A program made the position numbers and the translations under genes. DNA of 64,000 nucleotides, taken from Mercurialis annua (lineage: Eukaryota; Streptophyta; Magnoliopsida; Malpighiales; Euphorbiaceae). Below the pieces are notes generated by a model. It saw only the letters and a program-made list of their open reading frames with translations. It searched no databases and was not told the DNA's origin. Below, one piece after another: positions 1 through 14,077 of the stretch; positions within the stretch are counted from its first letter, which is position 1; every line of letters begins with the position of its first letter. The stretch lies in NCBI RefSeq assembly GCF_937616625.2, contig NC_065571.1, positions 22,518,201 to 22,582,200 of the forward strand. The letters are read 5' to 3'.

Positions 1-819
1 AAATGCAATTAGCCAAATTCATCTTTTTTTTAATACTCTGTTATGGTGTTCTTGTAAAAGAAAACCTGCAATTTAAGTTATGAGATTAAATATATATCAT
101 GGTGTTCTTCTCTAGAAAAGTCACTCTAGAGTTTAGTCTTTGAGTTGAAATTACTCGATGCAAACTGATGATTATGTAATTCAACTTTGTGAATATGTAA
201 AACCTTGATAAGCTAAGGACACATCTCATAGAGTATATGATTTTATAAGTGCTTAACAACATATTCATATTGTTAGAAACTCAAAATATGTGATGATAGG
301 AATTAGTTAGGAATCAGTTTCAGTTTCAAGTTCAAAAGAATTATTGAGTTAATCATCTTGATAATAACATTTCCATTTGTTTTTTAAAACTTGAAAATAA
401 GTTATCCATTCAATTATCTGTAGAAATTAGATTAGGAATATTTCAGTTTATATGATAATAAGAAAATGCTATTAATTTATGAGGTACAATATTATCAGCT
501 AAAATGTAATTTTGCTGGCTTTGAATTAGCTTACATTTAATATATTATAAAGTGTCAAAAATTGCTACTGCTTTGCATCAAAGATGCGTATATGCAAATT
601 TAAAAGCGCTGAGACAATAAGCAAGAAAATGAATAGAGCTTTAATCACTTGACAAAATGGTGGCGGTGAGAAACCAGTAGTGGCTTTTCTACCATTTTTA
701 ATTACAAAGTTTAAACTCTTTTATCTAAGATATAAAATGAAAATATGTTTAATTTGATGGTTTTCAAATGAAAGATTTACAAACAAACCTAAAAAATTAC
801 CACTAAATTATGCTTGTAA
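1..819. other. AT-rich non-coding left flank
   Basis: AT-rich sequence without a convincing gene. The longest open frame here, a 60-codon minus-strand stretch at 86-268, has no recognisable domain and biased, AT-driven composition. No satellite monomers are present. Because an LTR-type terminus lies at 2841 in minus orientation, this stretch may be the inner part of a long LTR or of an element lying to the left, but I could not match it to the complete LTR at 14449-17120 beyond the terminal bases. Confidence 0.5.
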
Positions 820-1530
820 AAATTATGATAACACTATTATAATATTATGATAACACTATGATAAGACTGATAATATTATGATAACACTATGATAAGACTA
901 TGATAAAACTATGATAAGTCTATGATAATACTATAATATGACTATGATAATATTATGATAAGACTGATAATATTATGATAAGCCTATGCTAATATCATGA
1001 TAAGAAATTGTTACAAAAATATTATTTATTTCTGCATAAATTCTATAAAAAAAATTATAATAAATTTATGATAATATTATAATAAAACTATGATAAATTT
1101 ATGATAATATTATAATAAGTTATGATAAGTTAATGATAATATTATGAGATTAGAAATGAAAAATAATATTATGATAATGTGATGATAAGGTTATAATAAT
1201 ATTATGATAAAATTAGGATAAACCACGTAAAATAAATTTGTATAATAAAATTATGATAAAGTTATAATAATGTAATGATAATTTGTATGATAAGATTATG
1301 ATAATATGTTATAATAATATAATGATAATGTGATAATAAAGTTATGATAAAGTATTAAAATAAATTTTTATAATAAAGTTATGATAATATTATGATAATA
1401 TTTTTATAAGATTATGATAATATTTTTATAAAATTATGATAATATTAATGATAATTATGTGATAATATTATGAAAATATTTGGATATTATTATGATAAAT
1501 TTATGATAAAATATATAAAATAATTTTACA
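820..1530. repeat. Degenerate 11-bp GATAA minisatellite
   Basis: The stretch is dominated by variants of an 11-bp unit TATGATAAGAC or TATGATAATAT. The clearest run is about 870-1010, where successive units follow each other at 11-bp steps with occasional 9-bp units. Copies become looser after 1010, and isolated ones recur at 1610-1640 and 1835-1950. The sequence is almost free of G and C apart from the GATAA core. It is non-coding. Such DNA may unwind easily or act as a matrix-attachment type sequence, but that is inference. Confidence 0.75.
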
Positions 1531-1950
1531 TCATGAAGTTATATGATAATATTGTTGCAATATATTATCTAATTCTGCACAAATAAAATAAAATAACTAA
1601 AGCAAAAATTATGATAAGGTTGTGCTAATAGTATGATAAGTGTTTTTTTATCGTGTTTTTTATACTATTTAAATGGTTAGATAAACCATAAACACACTAT
1701 ATATATTCACCACAAATCAATTCGTTTCACAAAATCAGTAGCATTAAAATAAAATAAAAAATCTATGAATACGAAAATAACAAAATAATTATATGAACAA
1801 TAAAAAAATTTTATAAGCACAAATATAATATCATGATAAGACAATGATAATATTACGATAAAATTATGATAATACTATTTAATTTTTCATGAATTATATA
1901 AAAATAATTATGATAATATCAATGATAAAATTATAATAATATAATTATAA

Positions 1951-2430
1951 AGGATGCAAAATAAATTTCAGAATTCAGATTGCTATATTCATCTTCTGCC
2001 TAATCATCCAAATTTTCAATACTCACTTCACATGAACATTATATTCAACCACACGGTATGAGCTGGCCAACTATTACGCACAAGCACATATACAATATTT
2101 TATTGTTTACAAGGTTTAAAGTTGTGACAAATAGATTAACCTAATCCTATCCTATAAGCTATAGCTAACCAGATCAGCAAAAATTACCAAATGCTAATTT
2201 GCATCTAACGGTTAATTTTCTATTTAGGTCACCATGCCAGAAAATTTGAGAGCAACACCACACCGCCGTCGACACCCTCAATATCGCCGCCGTCTGGCAT
2301 ACTTTATCTCCATCCCCGCCGTTGAAGCCAGAGCGCCTCCATAAACGTCTCCTAACGTATCCCTTAGCACCGCCGAAGCCCAAGATATCCTCCAACGCTG
2401 ATGCAGCTTTTCCTTTAGCGCGCCGTGAAC
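1951..2430. other. Non-coding stretch with a GC-richer patch
   Basis: Position 2220-2430 is clearly richer in G and C than its surroundings. It contains a 73-codon minus-strand open frame (2174-2395) with no domain I recognise. If the LTR terminus at 2841 is real, this patch lies about 400-620 bp inside an LTR on the minus strand, so it may be LTR sequence rather than a gene. I do not call a protein here. Confidence 0.3.
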
Positions 2431-2841
2431 GTCAACCACACTTTATGTTATTGTTTATGAGATTTGTGAGGTTTGAGTAGTTTTAGAGAGAGAGAGAGTG
2501 CAATGTTTGTTTGTGTGAGTAAGAGAGAGTGAGAGTAAAATTACGAATATTTAGACACATGGAGTAAAAAAATAAAAAAGCTAAAATCATGATGTATTTT
2601 TAATATTGTTTCCGTGTTGAGGTAGAATCTCCTATTATTTTCTTTTTTTAGGTAAATATCTAATTTTTTCTAAGGAGAAATTGCATGCATGGCCTTTTTT
2701 TTTTATAATCAAAATAAATACTTAACATATTTAATTTAGTAATAATAATAATAATTTACCTAAACCTTGATGGAATGGAAAATTAAAATATAAATTTGAA
2801 ATAATTGAAAAATAATAAAAAGAAAAAAATACGGGATATTA
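2431..2841 (-). mobile_element. LTR terminus of a related Ty3/gypsy element at the array edge
   Basis: The satellite begins directly after the bases TACGGGATATTACA ending at 2841. The same terminal bases end the complete chromovirus LTR at 17120 (TATACGGGATATTACA). On the minus strand this reads TGTAATATCCCGTA, the usual 5' end of a Tekay-type LTR. The element would therefore extend leftward from 2841, with its other LTR end outside the window or lost. Further inside, the two LTRs are not obviously alike by eye, so it is a related but different family or a diverged copy. A short GA-rich tract lies at 2485-2535. Confidence 0.6.
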
Positions 2842-5800
2842 CAGAGAGAAATCTAAAAGTTTCAATTTTTTAGCGATTTAAACCAAACGTTTACAAACGT
2901 TACAAAACAAATCCAACCGTTTCACCTTTTTAGCGATTGAAGCCAAACGTTTATAAATGATACGAAACAAATCCAAACGTTTCGCCTTTTTACCAATTTA
3001 AGCTAAACGTTCACAAACGTTGTGAAACAAATCCAAACGTTTCACCTTTTTAGCGATTTAAGCCAAAGGTTTACAAACGTTACGAAACAAAACCAAACGT
3101 TTAAAACGTTACAAAACAAATCCAAACGTTTCACATTTTTAGCGATTTAAGCCAAACATTTACAAACATTACGAAACAAAACCAATCATTTAAAAACGTT
3201 ACGAAATAAATCCAAACGTTTCACCTTTTTAGCAATTTAAGCCAAACATTTATAAAAGTTACGGAACAAATCCAAACGTTTCCTATTTTTAGCAATTTAA
3301 GGCGAACGTTTGCAAACGTTACGAAACAAAACCAAACGTTTCACCTTTTTAGCTGTTTAAGCCGAGTGTTTACAAACGTTAGGAAATAAAACGTAATGAT
3401 TCACCTTTTTAGCGATTTAAGCCGAACGTTTACAAACGTTACGAAACAAATCCAAACGTTTCACCTTTTTTAGAAATTTAAACCAAACGTTTAGAAACGA
3501 TACGAAACAAATTCAAATGTTTCACCTTTTTAGCGATTTAAGCCAAACGTTTACAAACGCTACGAAACAAATCCAAACGTTTTACCTTTTTAGCGATTTA
3601 AGCCAAACGTTAACAAACATTACGAAACAAATCCAAACGTTTCACCTTTTTAGCGATTTATGCCAAACGTTTACAAACGTTACAAAACAAATCCAAACAT
3701 AAAGAAACAAAACTAAACGTTTACAAAAGCTACGAAAAATCCAAGCGTTTCACCTTATTAGCAATTTAAGCCGAACGTTTACAAACGCTACGAAACAAAT
3801 CCAAGCGTTTCACCTTTTTAGCAATTTAAGCAAAACGTTTACAAACGTTATGAAACAAAACCAACAGTTTCACCTTTTTAGCGATTTAAGCCAAACGTTT
3901 ACAAACATTACGAAACAAACCCAAATGTTTCCCCATTTTAGCAATTTTAGCCAAACGTTTAAAACGTTTCAAAACAAATCTAAATGTTTTACCTTTTTAG
4001 CGATTTAAGCGAAACGTTTAGAAACGCTACGAAACAAATCCAAACGTTTCACATTTATAGCGATATAAGCCAAAGGTTACAAACGTTACGAAACAAAACC
4101 AAACATTTAAAACGTTATAAAACAAATCCTAACGTTTCAAATGTTTAGCGATTTAAGCCAAACGTTTACAAACATTAGGAAACAAAACCAATCGTTTACA
4201 AACGTTACGAAACAAATCCAAACGTTTCACTTTTTTAGCAATTTAAGGCAAGCATTTACGAACATTACGGTACAAATCCAAACGTTTCCAATTTTTAGCA
4301 ATTTAAGCCGAACGTTTACAAACATTACGAAACAAAACCAAACGTTTCACCTTTTTAGCTATTTAAGCCAAACGTTTACAAACGTTACGAAACAAATCCA
4401 ATTGTTTCCCCATTTTAGCAATTTTAGCCAAACATTTAAAACGTTTCGAAACAAAACCAAATGTTTCCCCTTTTTAGCGATTGAAGCCGAACGTTTACAA
4501 ACGTTATGAAACAAATCCAAACGTTTTACCTTTTTAGCAATTTAAGCTAAATGTTTACAAACGCAACAAAATAATTCCAAGTATTTCACCTTTTTAGCAA
4601 TTTAAATCAAATGTTTACAAACATTAAGAAACAAAACCAAATGTTTCACCTTTTTTGCAATTTAAGCCAAACGTTTACAAACATTACAAAACAAATCCAA
4701 ACGATTCCTCTTTTTAGCGATTGAAGCCAAACATTTACAAACGTTACGAAACAAATCCAAACGTTTCATCTTTTTAGCAATTTAAATCCAAACGTTTCAC
4801 TTATTTGGCGATTTAATCCAAACGTTTACAAACGTTGCGAAACAAATCCAAACATTTCACCTTTTTAGCGATTTAAGCCAAACGTTTACAAACGTTACGA
4901 AACAAATCCAAACGTTTCACCTTTTTAGCAACTGAAGCCAAACGTTTACAAACGTTATGAAACTAATCCAAATGATTAAAACGCTACAAAACCCTTTTTA
5001 GGAATTTTAAGCCAAATCTTTACAAACGTTATGAAACAAATCCAAACGTTTTACCATTTTAGCGATTTAAAACAAACATTTACAAACATTACGAAACAAA
5101 TCGAAACGTTTCATCTTTTTATTGATCTAAGCCAAACGCATACAAACATTATGAAACAAAACCAAACGTTTCACCTTTGTAACGATTTAAGCCAAAAAGT
5201 TTACAAACGTTACAAAACAAATCCAAGCGTTTCACCTTTTTAGAAATTTAAGCCAAACGTATAAAAACGTTACGAAACAAATCCAAACGTTTCACCTTTT
5301 TAGCGATTTAAGCCAAACATTTACAAATATTATGAAACAAATCTAAACGTTTCACCTTTTAGCGATTTAAGCCAAAACGTTTACAAACGTTACGAAACAA
5401 AACGGGACGTTTCACCTTTTTTGCGATTTAAGCCAAACGTTTACAAACATTTCGAAATAAAACCAAGCATTTAAAACGTTTCAAAACAAACCCAAGCGTA
5501 TAACATATTTAGAAATTTAAGCCAAACGTTTAGAAACGTTGCGAAACAAATCCAAACGTTTCCCCTTTTTAGCGATTTAAGCCAAACGTTTACAAACATT
5601 ACAAAACAAATCCAAACGTTTCACCTTTTTAGCAATTTATGCCAAACATATGCAAACGTTACGAAACAAATCCAAACATAAACAAACAAAACCAAACGTT
5701 TACAAACGTTACGAAACAAATCCAAGCGTTTCACCTTATTAGCAATTTAAGCCTAACGTTCACAAACGTTACGAAACAAATCCAAGCATTTCACGTTTTT

Positions 5801-6900
5801 TGCAATTTAAGCAAAACGTTTACAAACGTTACGATATAGAACCAACTGTTTCACCTTTTTAGCGATTTAAGCCAAATGTTTACAAACGTTACGAAACAAA
5901 TCCAAACGTTTCCCCATTTTAGCGATTTTAGCCAAACGTTTAAAACGTTTCGAAACAAATCTAAATGTTTCACCTTTTTAGCGATTTAAGCCAAACGTTT
6001 ACAAACGTTACGAAACAAATCCAAACGTTTCACATTTTTAGCGATTGAAGCCAAACGTTTACAAACGTTGCGAAACAAATCCAAATGTTTCCCATATTTA
6101 GCAATTTAAGTCAAATGTTTACCAACGTTACGAAACAAAACCAAGAGTTTCATCTTTTTAGCAATTTAAGCCAAACGTGTACAAACGTTACGAAACAAAT
6201 CCAAACATTTCACCTTTTTAGAGCTTTAAGCCAAACGTTTACAAACGGTACGAAACAAATTCAAACGTTTTACCTTTTTAGCGATTTAAGCCAAATGTTT
6301 ACAAACGCTACGAAACAAATCAAAACGTTTCACCTTTTTAGCGATTTAAGGCAAACGTTTGCAAACGTTACGAATAAAATCCAAACGTTTCACCTTTTTA
6401 GCGATTTATACCAAATGTTTACAAACGTTACGAAACATATCCAAAGCTTTTACCTTTTTAGCGATATAAGACAAACGTATACAAACGATATGAAACAAAA
6501 CCAAATATTTACTACGTTACGAAATAAATTCAAACGTTTCATATTTTTAGCGATTTAAGCCAAACGTTTACAAACGTTACGAAACAAAGCCAAGCGTTTC
6601 ACCTTTTTATAAATTTAAGCCAAACGTTTACAAATATTACAAATTAAATCGAAGCGTTTCCCATTTTTAGCAATTTAAGTCAAACGTTTACAAACGTTAT
6701 GAAACAAATGCAAGTGTTTCACCTTTTTAGCAATTTATGCCAAACATTTACAAACGTTACAAAAAAAATTCAGACATTTCACCTTTTTAACGGTTTAAGC
6801 CAAACGTTTACAAACGCTATGAAACAATTCCAAACGTTTCACCTTTTTAACGATTTAAGCCAAACTTTTACAAAGGTTATGAAACAAATCCAAATGTGTT

Positions 6901-8016
6901 ACATTTTAAGCAATTTAAGCCAAATGTTTACAAACGTTACGAAACAAATCCCAGAGTTTCTCCATTGTTAGCAATTTAAGCCAAACGTTACGAAACAAAT
7001 CCAAGCGTTTCACCTTTTTAGCAATTTAAGCCAAACGTTTACAAACCTTTCGAAAAAAATCCAACATTTCCCCTTTTTAGCGATTTTAGCCAAACCATAA
7101 CAAACGTTACAAAACAAATCCAAAGTTTGAACCTTTTTAGCGATTTAAGCCAAACGTTTACAAACGTTACGAAACAAATCCAAACATTTCTACTTTTTAG
7201 CGATTTAAGCAAAACATTTACAAACGTTACAAAACAAATCCAAACATTTTGCCTTTTTAGCAATTTAAGCCAAATGTTTACAAACGTTACAAAACAAATC
7301 CAAACGTTTAAATTTTTTAGCGATTTAAGCCAAACGATTACAAACGTTACGAAACAAAACCAAACAATTAAAACGTTACGAAACAAATACAAACGTTTCA
7401 CATTTTTTGCGATTTAAGCCAAACTTTGCAAATGTTATGAAACAAAATCAAGTGTTTCACATTTTTAGCAATTTAAGCCAAATGTTTACAAACGTTACGA
7501 AACAAATCCCAGAGTTTCTCCATTTTTAGCAATTTAAGCCAAACGTTATGAAACAAATCCAAGCGTTTCACCTTTTTAGCAATTTAAGCCAAACGTTTAC
7601 AAACCTTTCGAAAAAAATCCAACATTTCCCCTTTTTAGCGATTTAAGCCAAACCATAACAAACGTTACAAAACAAATCCAAAGTTTGAACCTTTTTAGCG
7701 ATTTAAGCCAAATGTTTACAAACGTTACGAAACAAATCCAAACATTTCTACTTTTTAGCGATTTAAGCCAAACATTTACAAACGTTACGAAACAAATCCA
7801 AACATTTTTCCTTTTTAGCAATTTAAGCCAAATGTTTACAAACGTTACAAAACAAATCCAAACGTTTAAACTTTTTAACGATTTAAGCCAAACGATTACA
7901 AACATTACGAAACAAAAACAAACAATTAAAACGTTACGAAACAAATACAAACGTTTCACATTTTTTGCGATTTAAGCCAAACTTTGCAAATGTTATGAAA
8001 CAAAATCAAGTGTTTC
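6901..8016 (+). repeat. Tandem duplication of a 558-bp higher-order unit
   Basis: Two copies, about 6901-7458 and 7459-8016, repeat the same order of variant monomers at an offset of 558 bp. The length is explained by ten 60-bp monomers minus one 10-bp deletion (the 50-bp monomer near 6981 and 7541), one 31-bp deletion (near 7360 and 7920) and one single-base deletion (near 7415 and 7975). The copies differ at scattered positions, mostly at CG sites. Exact ends are approximate. Confidence 0.85.
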
Positions 8017-9811
8017 ACCTTTTTAGCAATTTAAGCAAATGTTTACAAACGTCACGAAACAAATCCAAACGTTTCGCCTTTATAGCGATTTAAGCCAAAC
8101 GTTTACCAACGGTACGAAACAAATCAAAACGTTTCTCCTTTTAGCGATATAAGCCAAACGTTTACAAACGCTACGAAACAAATCCAAACGTTTTCCCTTT
8201 TTAGCAATTTAAGCCAAACATTTACAAATGTTACGAAACAAATCCAAACGTTTCCCCTTTTTAGCGATTTAAGCCAAACATTTACAAACATTACGAAACA
8301 AATCCAAACGTTTCCCCATTTTAGCGATTTAAGCCAAACGTTTACAAAAGTTACGAAACAAATCCAAACGTTTCGCCTTTTTATTAATTAAAGCAAAACG
8401 TTTACAAACGTTACGAAACAAATCCAAACGTTTACAAAATTACGGAACAAGAACAAACTGTTCATATTTTTAGCAATTCAAGCCAAACGTTTACAAACGT
8501 TACGAAACAAATCCAAACGTTTCACCTTTTTAGCGATTGAAGCCAAATGTTTACAAACGTTAAGAAACAAATCCAAATGTTTCCCTATTTTAGCGATTTA
8601 AGCCAAACGTTTATAAATCTCACGAAATAAAACCAAACGTTTAGAAACGTTACAAAACAAATCCAAATGTTTACAAACGTTATGAAACAAATACAAACGT
8701 TTCCCCATTTTAGCGATTTAAGTTAAACGTTTACAAACGTTGCGAAACAAATCCTAACGTTTCACCTTCTTAGCGATTTAAGCCAAACGTTTACAAACGT
8801 TCCGGAACAAATCCAAACGTTTCCCCATTTTAGCGATTTAAGCCAAACGTTTACAAATGTTACGAAAAAAATCCTGATATTCCCTCTTTTCTGCGATTGA
8901 AGGCAAACGTTTACAAACATTACGAAACAAATCCAAACGTGTCATCTTTTTAGCGATTTAAGCCAAACGTTTACAAATGTTACAGAACAAATCCAAGAGT
9001 TTCACCTTTTTAGCAATATAAGCCAAACGTTTACAAACGGTACGAAACAAATATAAGTGTTTCACCTTTTTAGCGATTTAGGTCAAACGTTTACAAATAT
9101 TACGAAACAAGTACAAATATTTCCCCATTTTACCAATTTAAGCCAAACGTTTAAAACGTTACCAAACAAATCTAAACGTTTCACCTTTTTAGCGATTTAA
9201 GCCAAACGTTTACAAATGTTACGAAACAAATCCAAACGTTTCCCCTTTTTAGCGATGGAAGCCAAACGTTTGCAAATGTTACGAAACAAATCCAAACGTT
9301 TCGCCTTTTTTGCAATTTAAGCCAAACGTTTACAAACATTACGAATAAATCCAAACGTTTCTCCTTTTTAGCGATATAAGCCAAAGGTTTACAAACGTTA
9401 CGAAACAAAACCAAACGTTTAAAACGTTATAAAACAAATCCAAACGAATCAAATGTTTAGCGATTTAAGCCTAACGTTTACAAACCTAATGAAACATACC
9501 AATCGTTTACAAACGTTACGAAACAAATCCAAACGTTTCACCTTTTTAGCAATTTAAGCCAAGCATTTACAAACATTACGGTACAAATCCAAACGTTTCC
9601 AATTTTTATCAATTTAAGCCGAACGTTTACAAACGTTACGAAACAAAACCAAACGTTTCACCTTTTTAGCTATTTAAGCCGAGCGTTAACAAACGTTAGG
9701 AAATAAAACCTAATGATTCACCTTTTTAGCAATTTAAGCCGAACGTTTACAAACGATACGAAACAAATCCAAACGTTTACCTTTTTAGCAATTTATGCCA
9801 AACGTTTAGAA

Positions 9812-12800
9812 ACGCTACGAAACAAATTCAAACGTTTCACCTTTTTAGCGATTTAAGCCAAACGTTTACAAACGCTACGAAACAAATCCAAACGTTTTAC
9901 CTTTTTAGCGATTTAAGCCAAACGTTTACAACCATTACGAAACAAATCCAAACGTTTCACCTTTTTAGCGATTTATGCCAAACGTTTACAAATGTTATGA
10001 AACAAATCCAAACATAAAGAAACAAAACCAAACGTTTACAAAAGCTACAAAACAAATCCAAGCGTTTCACCTTATTAGCCATTTAAGCCGAACGTTTACA
10101 AACGTTACGAAACAAATGCAAGCGTTTCACCTTTTTAGCAATTTAAGCAAAACGTTTACAAATGTTACGAAACACAACCAACCATTTCACCTTTTTAGCG
10201 ATTTAAGCCAAATGTTTACAAGCGTTACGAAACAAATCTAAATGTTTCCCCATTTTTCAATTTTAGCCAAACGTTTAAAACGTTTCGAAACAAATCTAAT
10301 TGTTTTACCTTTTTAGCGATTTAAGCCAAACGTTTAGAAACGTAACGAAACAAATCCAAGCGTTCCACATTTATAGCGAATGAAGCCAAACTTTTACAAA
10401 CATTATGAAAAAAATTCAAATGTTTCCCATATTTAGCAATTTAAGCCAAACGTTTACAAACGTTACGAAACAAAACAAAGCTTTTCACCTTTTTAGCAAT
10501 TTAAGCCAAACGTGTACAAACGTTAAGAAACAAATCTAAAAATTTCACCATTTTAGTGATTTAAGCCAAACGTTTACAAACGGTACGAAACAAATTCAAA
10601 AGTTTCCCCTTTTTAACGATTTAAGCCAAACGTTTACAAACGCTACGAAACAAATCAAAACGTTTCGCCTTTCTGGCGATTTAAGGCAAACATTTGCAAA
10701 CGTTACGAATAAAATCCAAACGTTTTGCCTTTTTAGCGATTTATGCCAAACGTTTACAAACGTTATGAAACAAATCCAAACGTTTCCCCTTTTTAGCGAT
10801 TTAAGCCAAACGTTTACAAACGTTACAAAACATATCCAAACGTTTCACCTATTTAGCGATTTAAGCCAAACGTTTATAAACGTTACGAAACAAAACCAAA
10901 TATTTACTACGTTACAAAATAAATTCAAATGTTTCACATTTTTAGCGATTTAAGCAAAACGTTTACAAACGTTACGAAACAAAGCCAAGCGTTTCATCTT
11001 CTTATCAATTTAAGCCAAACGCTTACAAACATTACAAATCAAATCTAAGCGTTTCACATTTTTAGCAATTTAAGTCAAACGTTTACAAACGTTTACAAAT
11101 CCAAGTGTTTCACCTTTTCAGCAATTTATGCCAAACGTTTACAAACCTTACGAAACAAATTCAGATGTTTCACCTTTTTAGCGATTTAAGCCAACCGTTT
11201 ACAAATGTTACGAAACAATTCCAAACTTTTCACCTTTTTAGCGATTTAAGCCAAACGTTTACAAAGGTAAGGAAACAAATCCAAATGTGTCACATTTTTA
11301 GCAATTTAAGTCAAACGTTTACAAACGTTACGAAACAAATACAAGACTTTCACCTTTTTTTGCAATTTAAGCTAAACGTTACGAAACAAATGCAACCGTT
11401 TCCCCTTTTTAGAAATTTAAGCCAAACGTTTACAAACGTTACGAAAAAAATCCAAACGTTTCCCCCTTTTAGCGATTTAAGCCAAACCTTAACAAACGTC
11501 ACAGAACAAATCCAAAGGTTGAACCTTTTTAGTGTTTTAAGCCAAACGTTTACAAACGTTACGAAACAAGTCCAAACATTTCACCCTTTTAGCGATTTAA
11601 GCGAAACGTTTACAAACGTTACGAAACAATTTCAAACGTTTTGCCTTTTTAGCAATTTAAGCCAAACATTTACAAACGTTGCAAAACAAATCCAAACGTT
11701 TAACCTTTTTAACGATTTAAGCACAAAGAATACAAACGTTAAGAAACAAAACCAAACAATTAAAACGTTACGAAACAAATCCAAATATTTCATATTTTTT
11801 GTGATTTAAGTCAAACCTTTACAGATGTTACGAAACCAAACCAAGCGTTTCACCCTTTTAGAAATCTAAGCCAAATGTTTACAAACGTTACGAAACAAAT
11901 CCAAACATTTTGCCTTTTTAGTGATTTAAGCCAAACGTTTACAAACGCTACGAAACAAATTCAAACGTTTCACCTTTTTAGCGATTTAAGCCAAACGTTT
12001 ACAAACGCTACAAAACAAATCCAAACGTTTTACCTTTTTAGCGATTTAAGACAAACGTTTACAACCATTACGAAACAAATCCAAACGTTTCACCTTTTTA
12101 GCGATTTATGCCAAACGTTTACAAATGTTATGAAACAAATCCAAACATAAAGAAACAAAACCAAACGTTTACAAAAGCTACAAAACAAATCCAAGCGTTT
12201 CACCTTATTAGCCATTTAAGCCGAACGTTTACAAACGTTACGAAACAAATGCAAGCGTTTCACCTTTTTAGCAATTTAAGCAAAACGTTTACAAATGTTA
12301 CGAAACACAACCAACCATTTCACCTTTTTAGCGATTTAAGCCAAACGTTTACAAGCGTTACGAAACAAATCTAAATGTTTCCCCATTTTTCAATTTTAGC
12401 CAAACGTTTAAAACGTTTCGAAACAAATCTAATTGTTTTACCTTTTTAGCGATTTAAGCCAAACGTTTAGAAACGTAACGAAACAAATCCAAGCGTTCCA
12501 CATTTATAGCGAATGAAGCCAAACTTTTACAAACATTATGAAAAAAATTCAAATGTTTCCCATATTTAGCAATTTAAGCCAAACGTTTACAAACGTTACG
12601 AAACAAAACAAAGCTTTTCACCTTTTTAGCAATTTAAGCCAAACGTGTACAAACGTTAAGAAACAAATCTAAAAATTTCACCATTTTAGTGATTTAAGCC
12701 AAACGTTTACAAACGGTACGAAACAAATTCAAAAGTTTCCCCTTTTTAACGATTTAAGCCAAATGTTTACAAACGCTACGAAACAAATCAAAACGTTTCA

Positions 12801-14077
12801 CCTTTCTGGCGATTTAAGGCAAACATTTGCAAACGTTACGAATAAAATCCAAACGTTTCGCCTTTTTAGCGATTTATGCCAAACGTTTACAAACGTTAAG
12901 AAACAAATCCAAACGTTTCCCCTTTTTAGCGATTTAAGCCAAACGTTTACAAACGTTACAAAACATATCCAAACGTTTCACCTATTTAGCGATTTAAGCC
13001 AAACGTTTATAAACGTTACGAAACAAAACCAAATATTTACTACGTTACAAAATAAATTCAAATGTTTCACATTTTTAGCGATTTAAGCAAAACGTTTACA
13101 AACGTTACGAAACAAAGCCAAGCGTTTCACCTTCTTATCAATTTAAGCCAAACGCTTACAAACATTACAAATCAAATCTAAGCGTTTCACATTTTTAGCA
13201 ATTTAAGTCAAACGTTTACAAACGTTTACAAATCCAAGTGTTTCACCTTTTCAGCAATTTATGCCAAACGTTTACAAACCTTACGAAACAAATTCAGATG
13301 TTTCACCTTTTTAGCGATTTAAGCCAACCGTTTACAAATGTTACGAAACAATTCCAAACTTTTCACCTTTTTAGCGATTTAAGCCAAACGTTTACAAAGG
13401 TAAGGAAACAAATCCAAATGTGTCACATTTTTAGCAATTTAAGTCAAACGTTTACAAACGTTACGAAACAAATACAAGACTTTCACCTTTTTTTGCAATT
13501 TAAGCTAAACGTTACGAAACAAATGCAACCGTTTCCCCTTTTTAGAAATTTAAGCCAAACGTTTACAAACGTTACGAAAAAAATCCAAACGTTTCCCCCT
13601 TTTAGCGATTTAAGCCAAACCTTAACAAACGTCACAGAACAAATCCAAAGGTTGAACCTTTTTAGTGTTTTAAGCCAAACGTTTACAAACGTTACGAAAC
13701 AAGTCCAAACATTTCACCCTTTTAGCGATTTAAGCGAAACGTTTACAAACGTTACGAAACAATTTCAAACGTTTTGCCTTTTTAGCAATTTAAGCCAAAC
13801 ATTTACAAACGTTACAAAACAAATCCAAACGTTTAACCTTTTTAACGATTTAAGCACAAAGAATACAAACGTTAAGAAACAAAACCAAACAATTAAAACG
13901 TTACGAAACAAATCCAAATGTTTCATATTTTTTGTGATTTAAGTCAAACCTTTACAGATGTTACGAAACCAAACCAAGCGTTTCACCCTTTTAGAAATCT
14001 AAGCCAAATGTTTACAAACGTTACGAAACAAATCCAAACATTTTGCCTTTTTAGCGATTTAAGCCAAACGTTTACAA
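9812..14077 (+). repeat. Tandem duplication of a 2133-bp higher-order unit
   Basis: Two units, about 9812-11944 and 11945-14077, carry the same series of variant monomers at an exact 2133-bp offset. By eye they differ at only a handful of sites, for example about 10216 versus 12349, 10620 versus 12754 and 10724 versus 12858. Most of these are C/T or G/A changes inside former CG sites. The low divergence suggests a recent duplication. A third, internally deleted copy lies right of the retrotransposon (22715-25410). Confidence 0.9.

Noticed and set aside
2174..2395. 73-codon minus-strand frame in a GC-richer patch
   Set aside because: No recognised domain, isolated, and probably inside an LTR. 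Kept only as a described stretch.
7039..7959. Minus-strand frames with repeats like NVWICFVTFVNVWLKSLKR that look like membrane segments
   Set aside because: Reverse-strand reading of the same satellite. The hydrophobic pattern comes from the AAACG/CGTTT boxes and T-rich tract, not from a protein gene.
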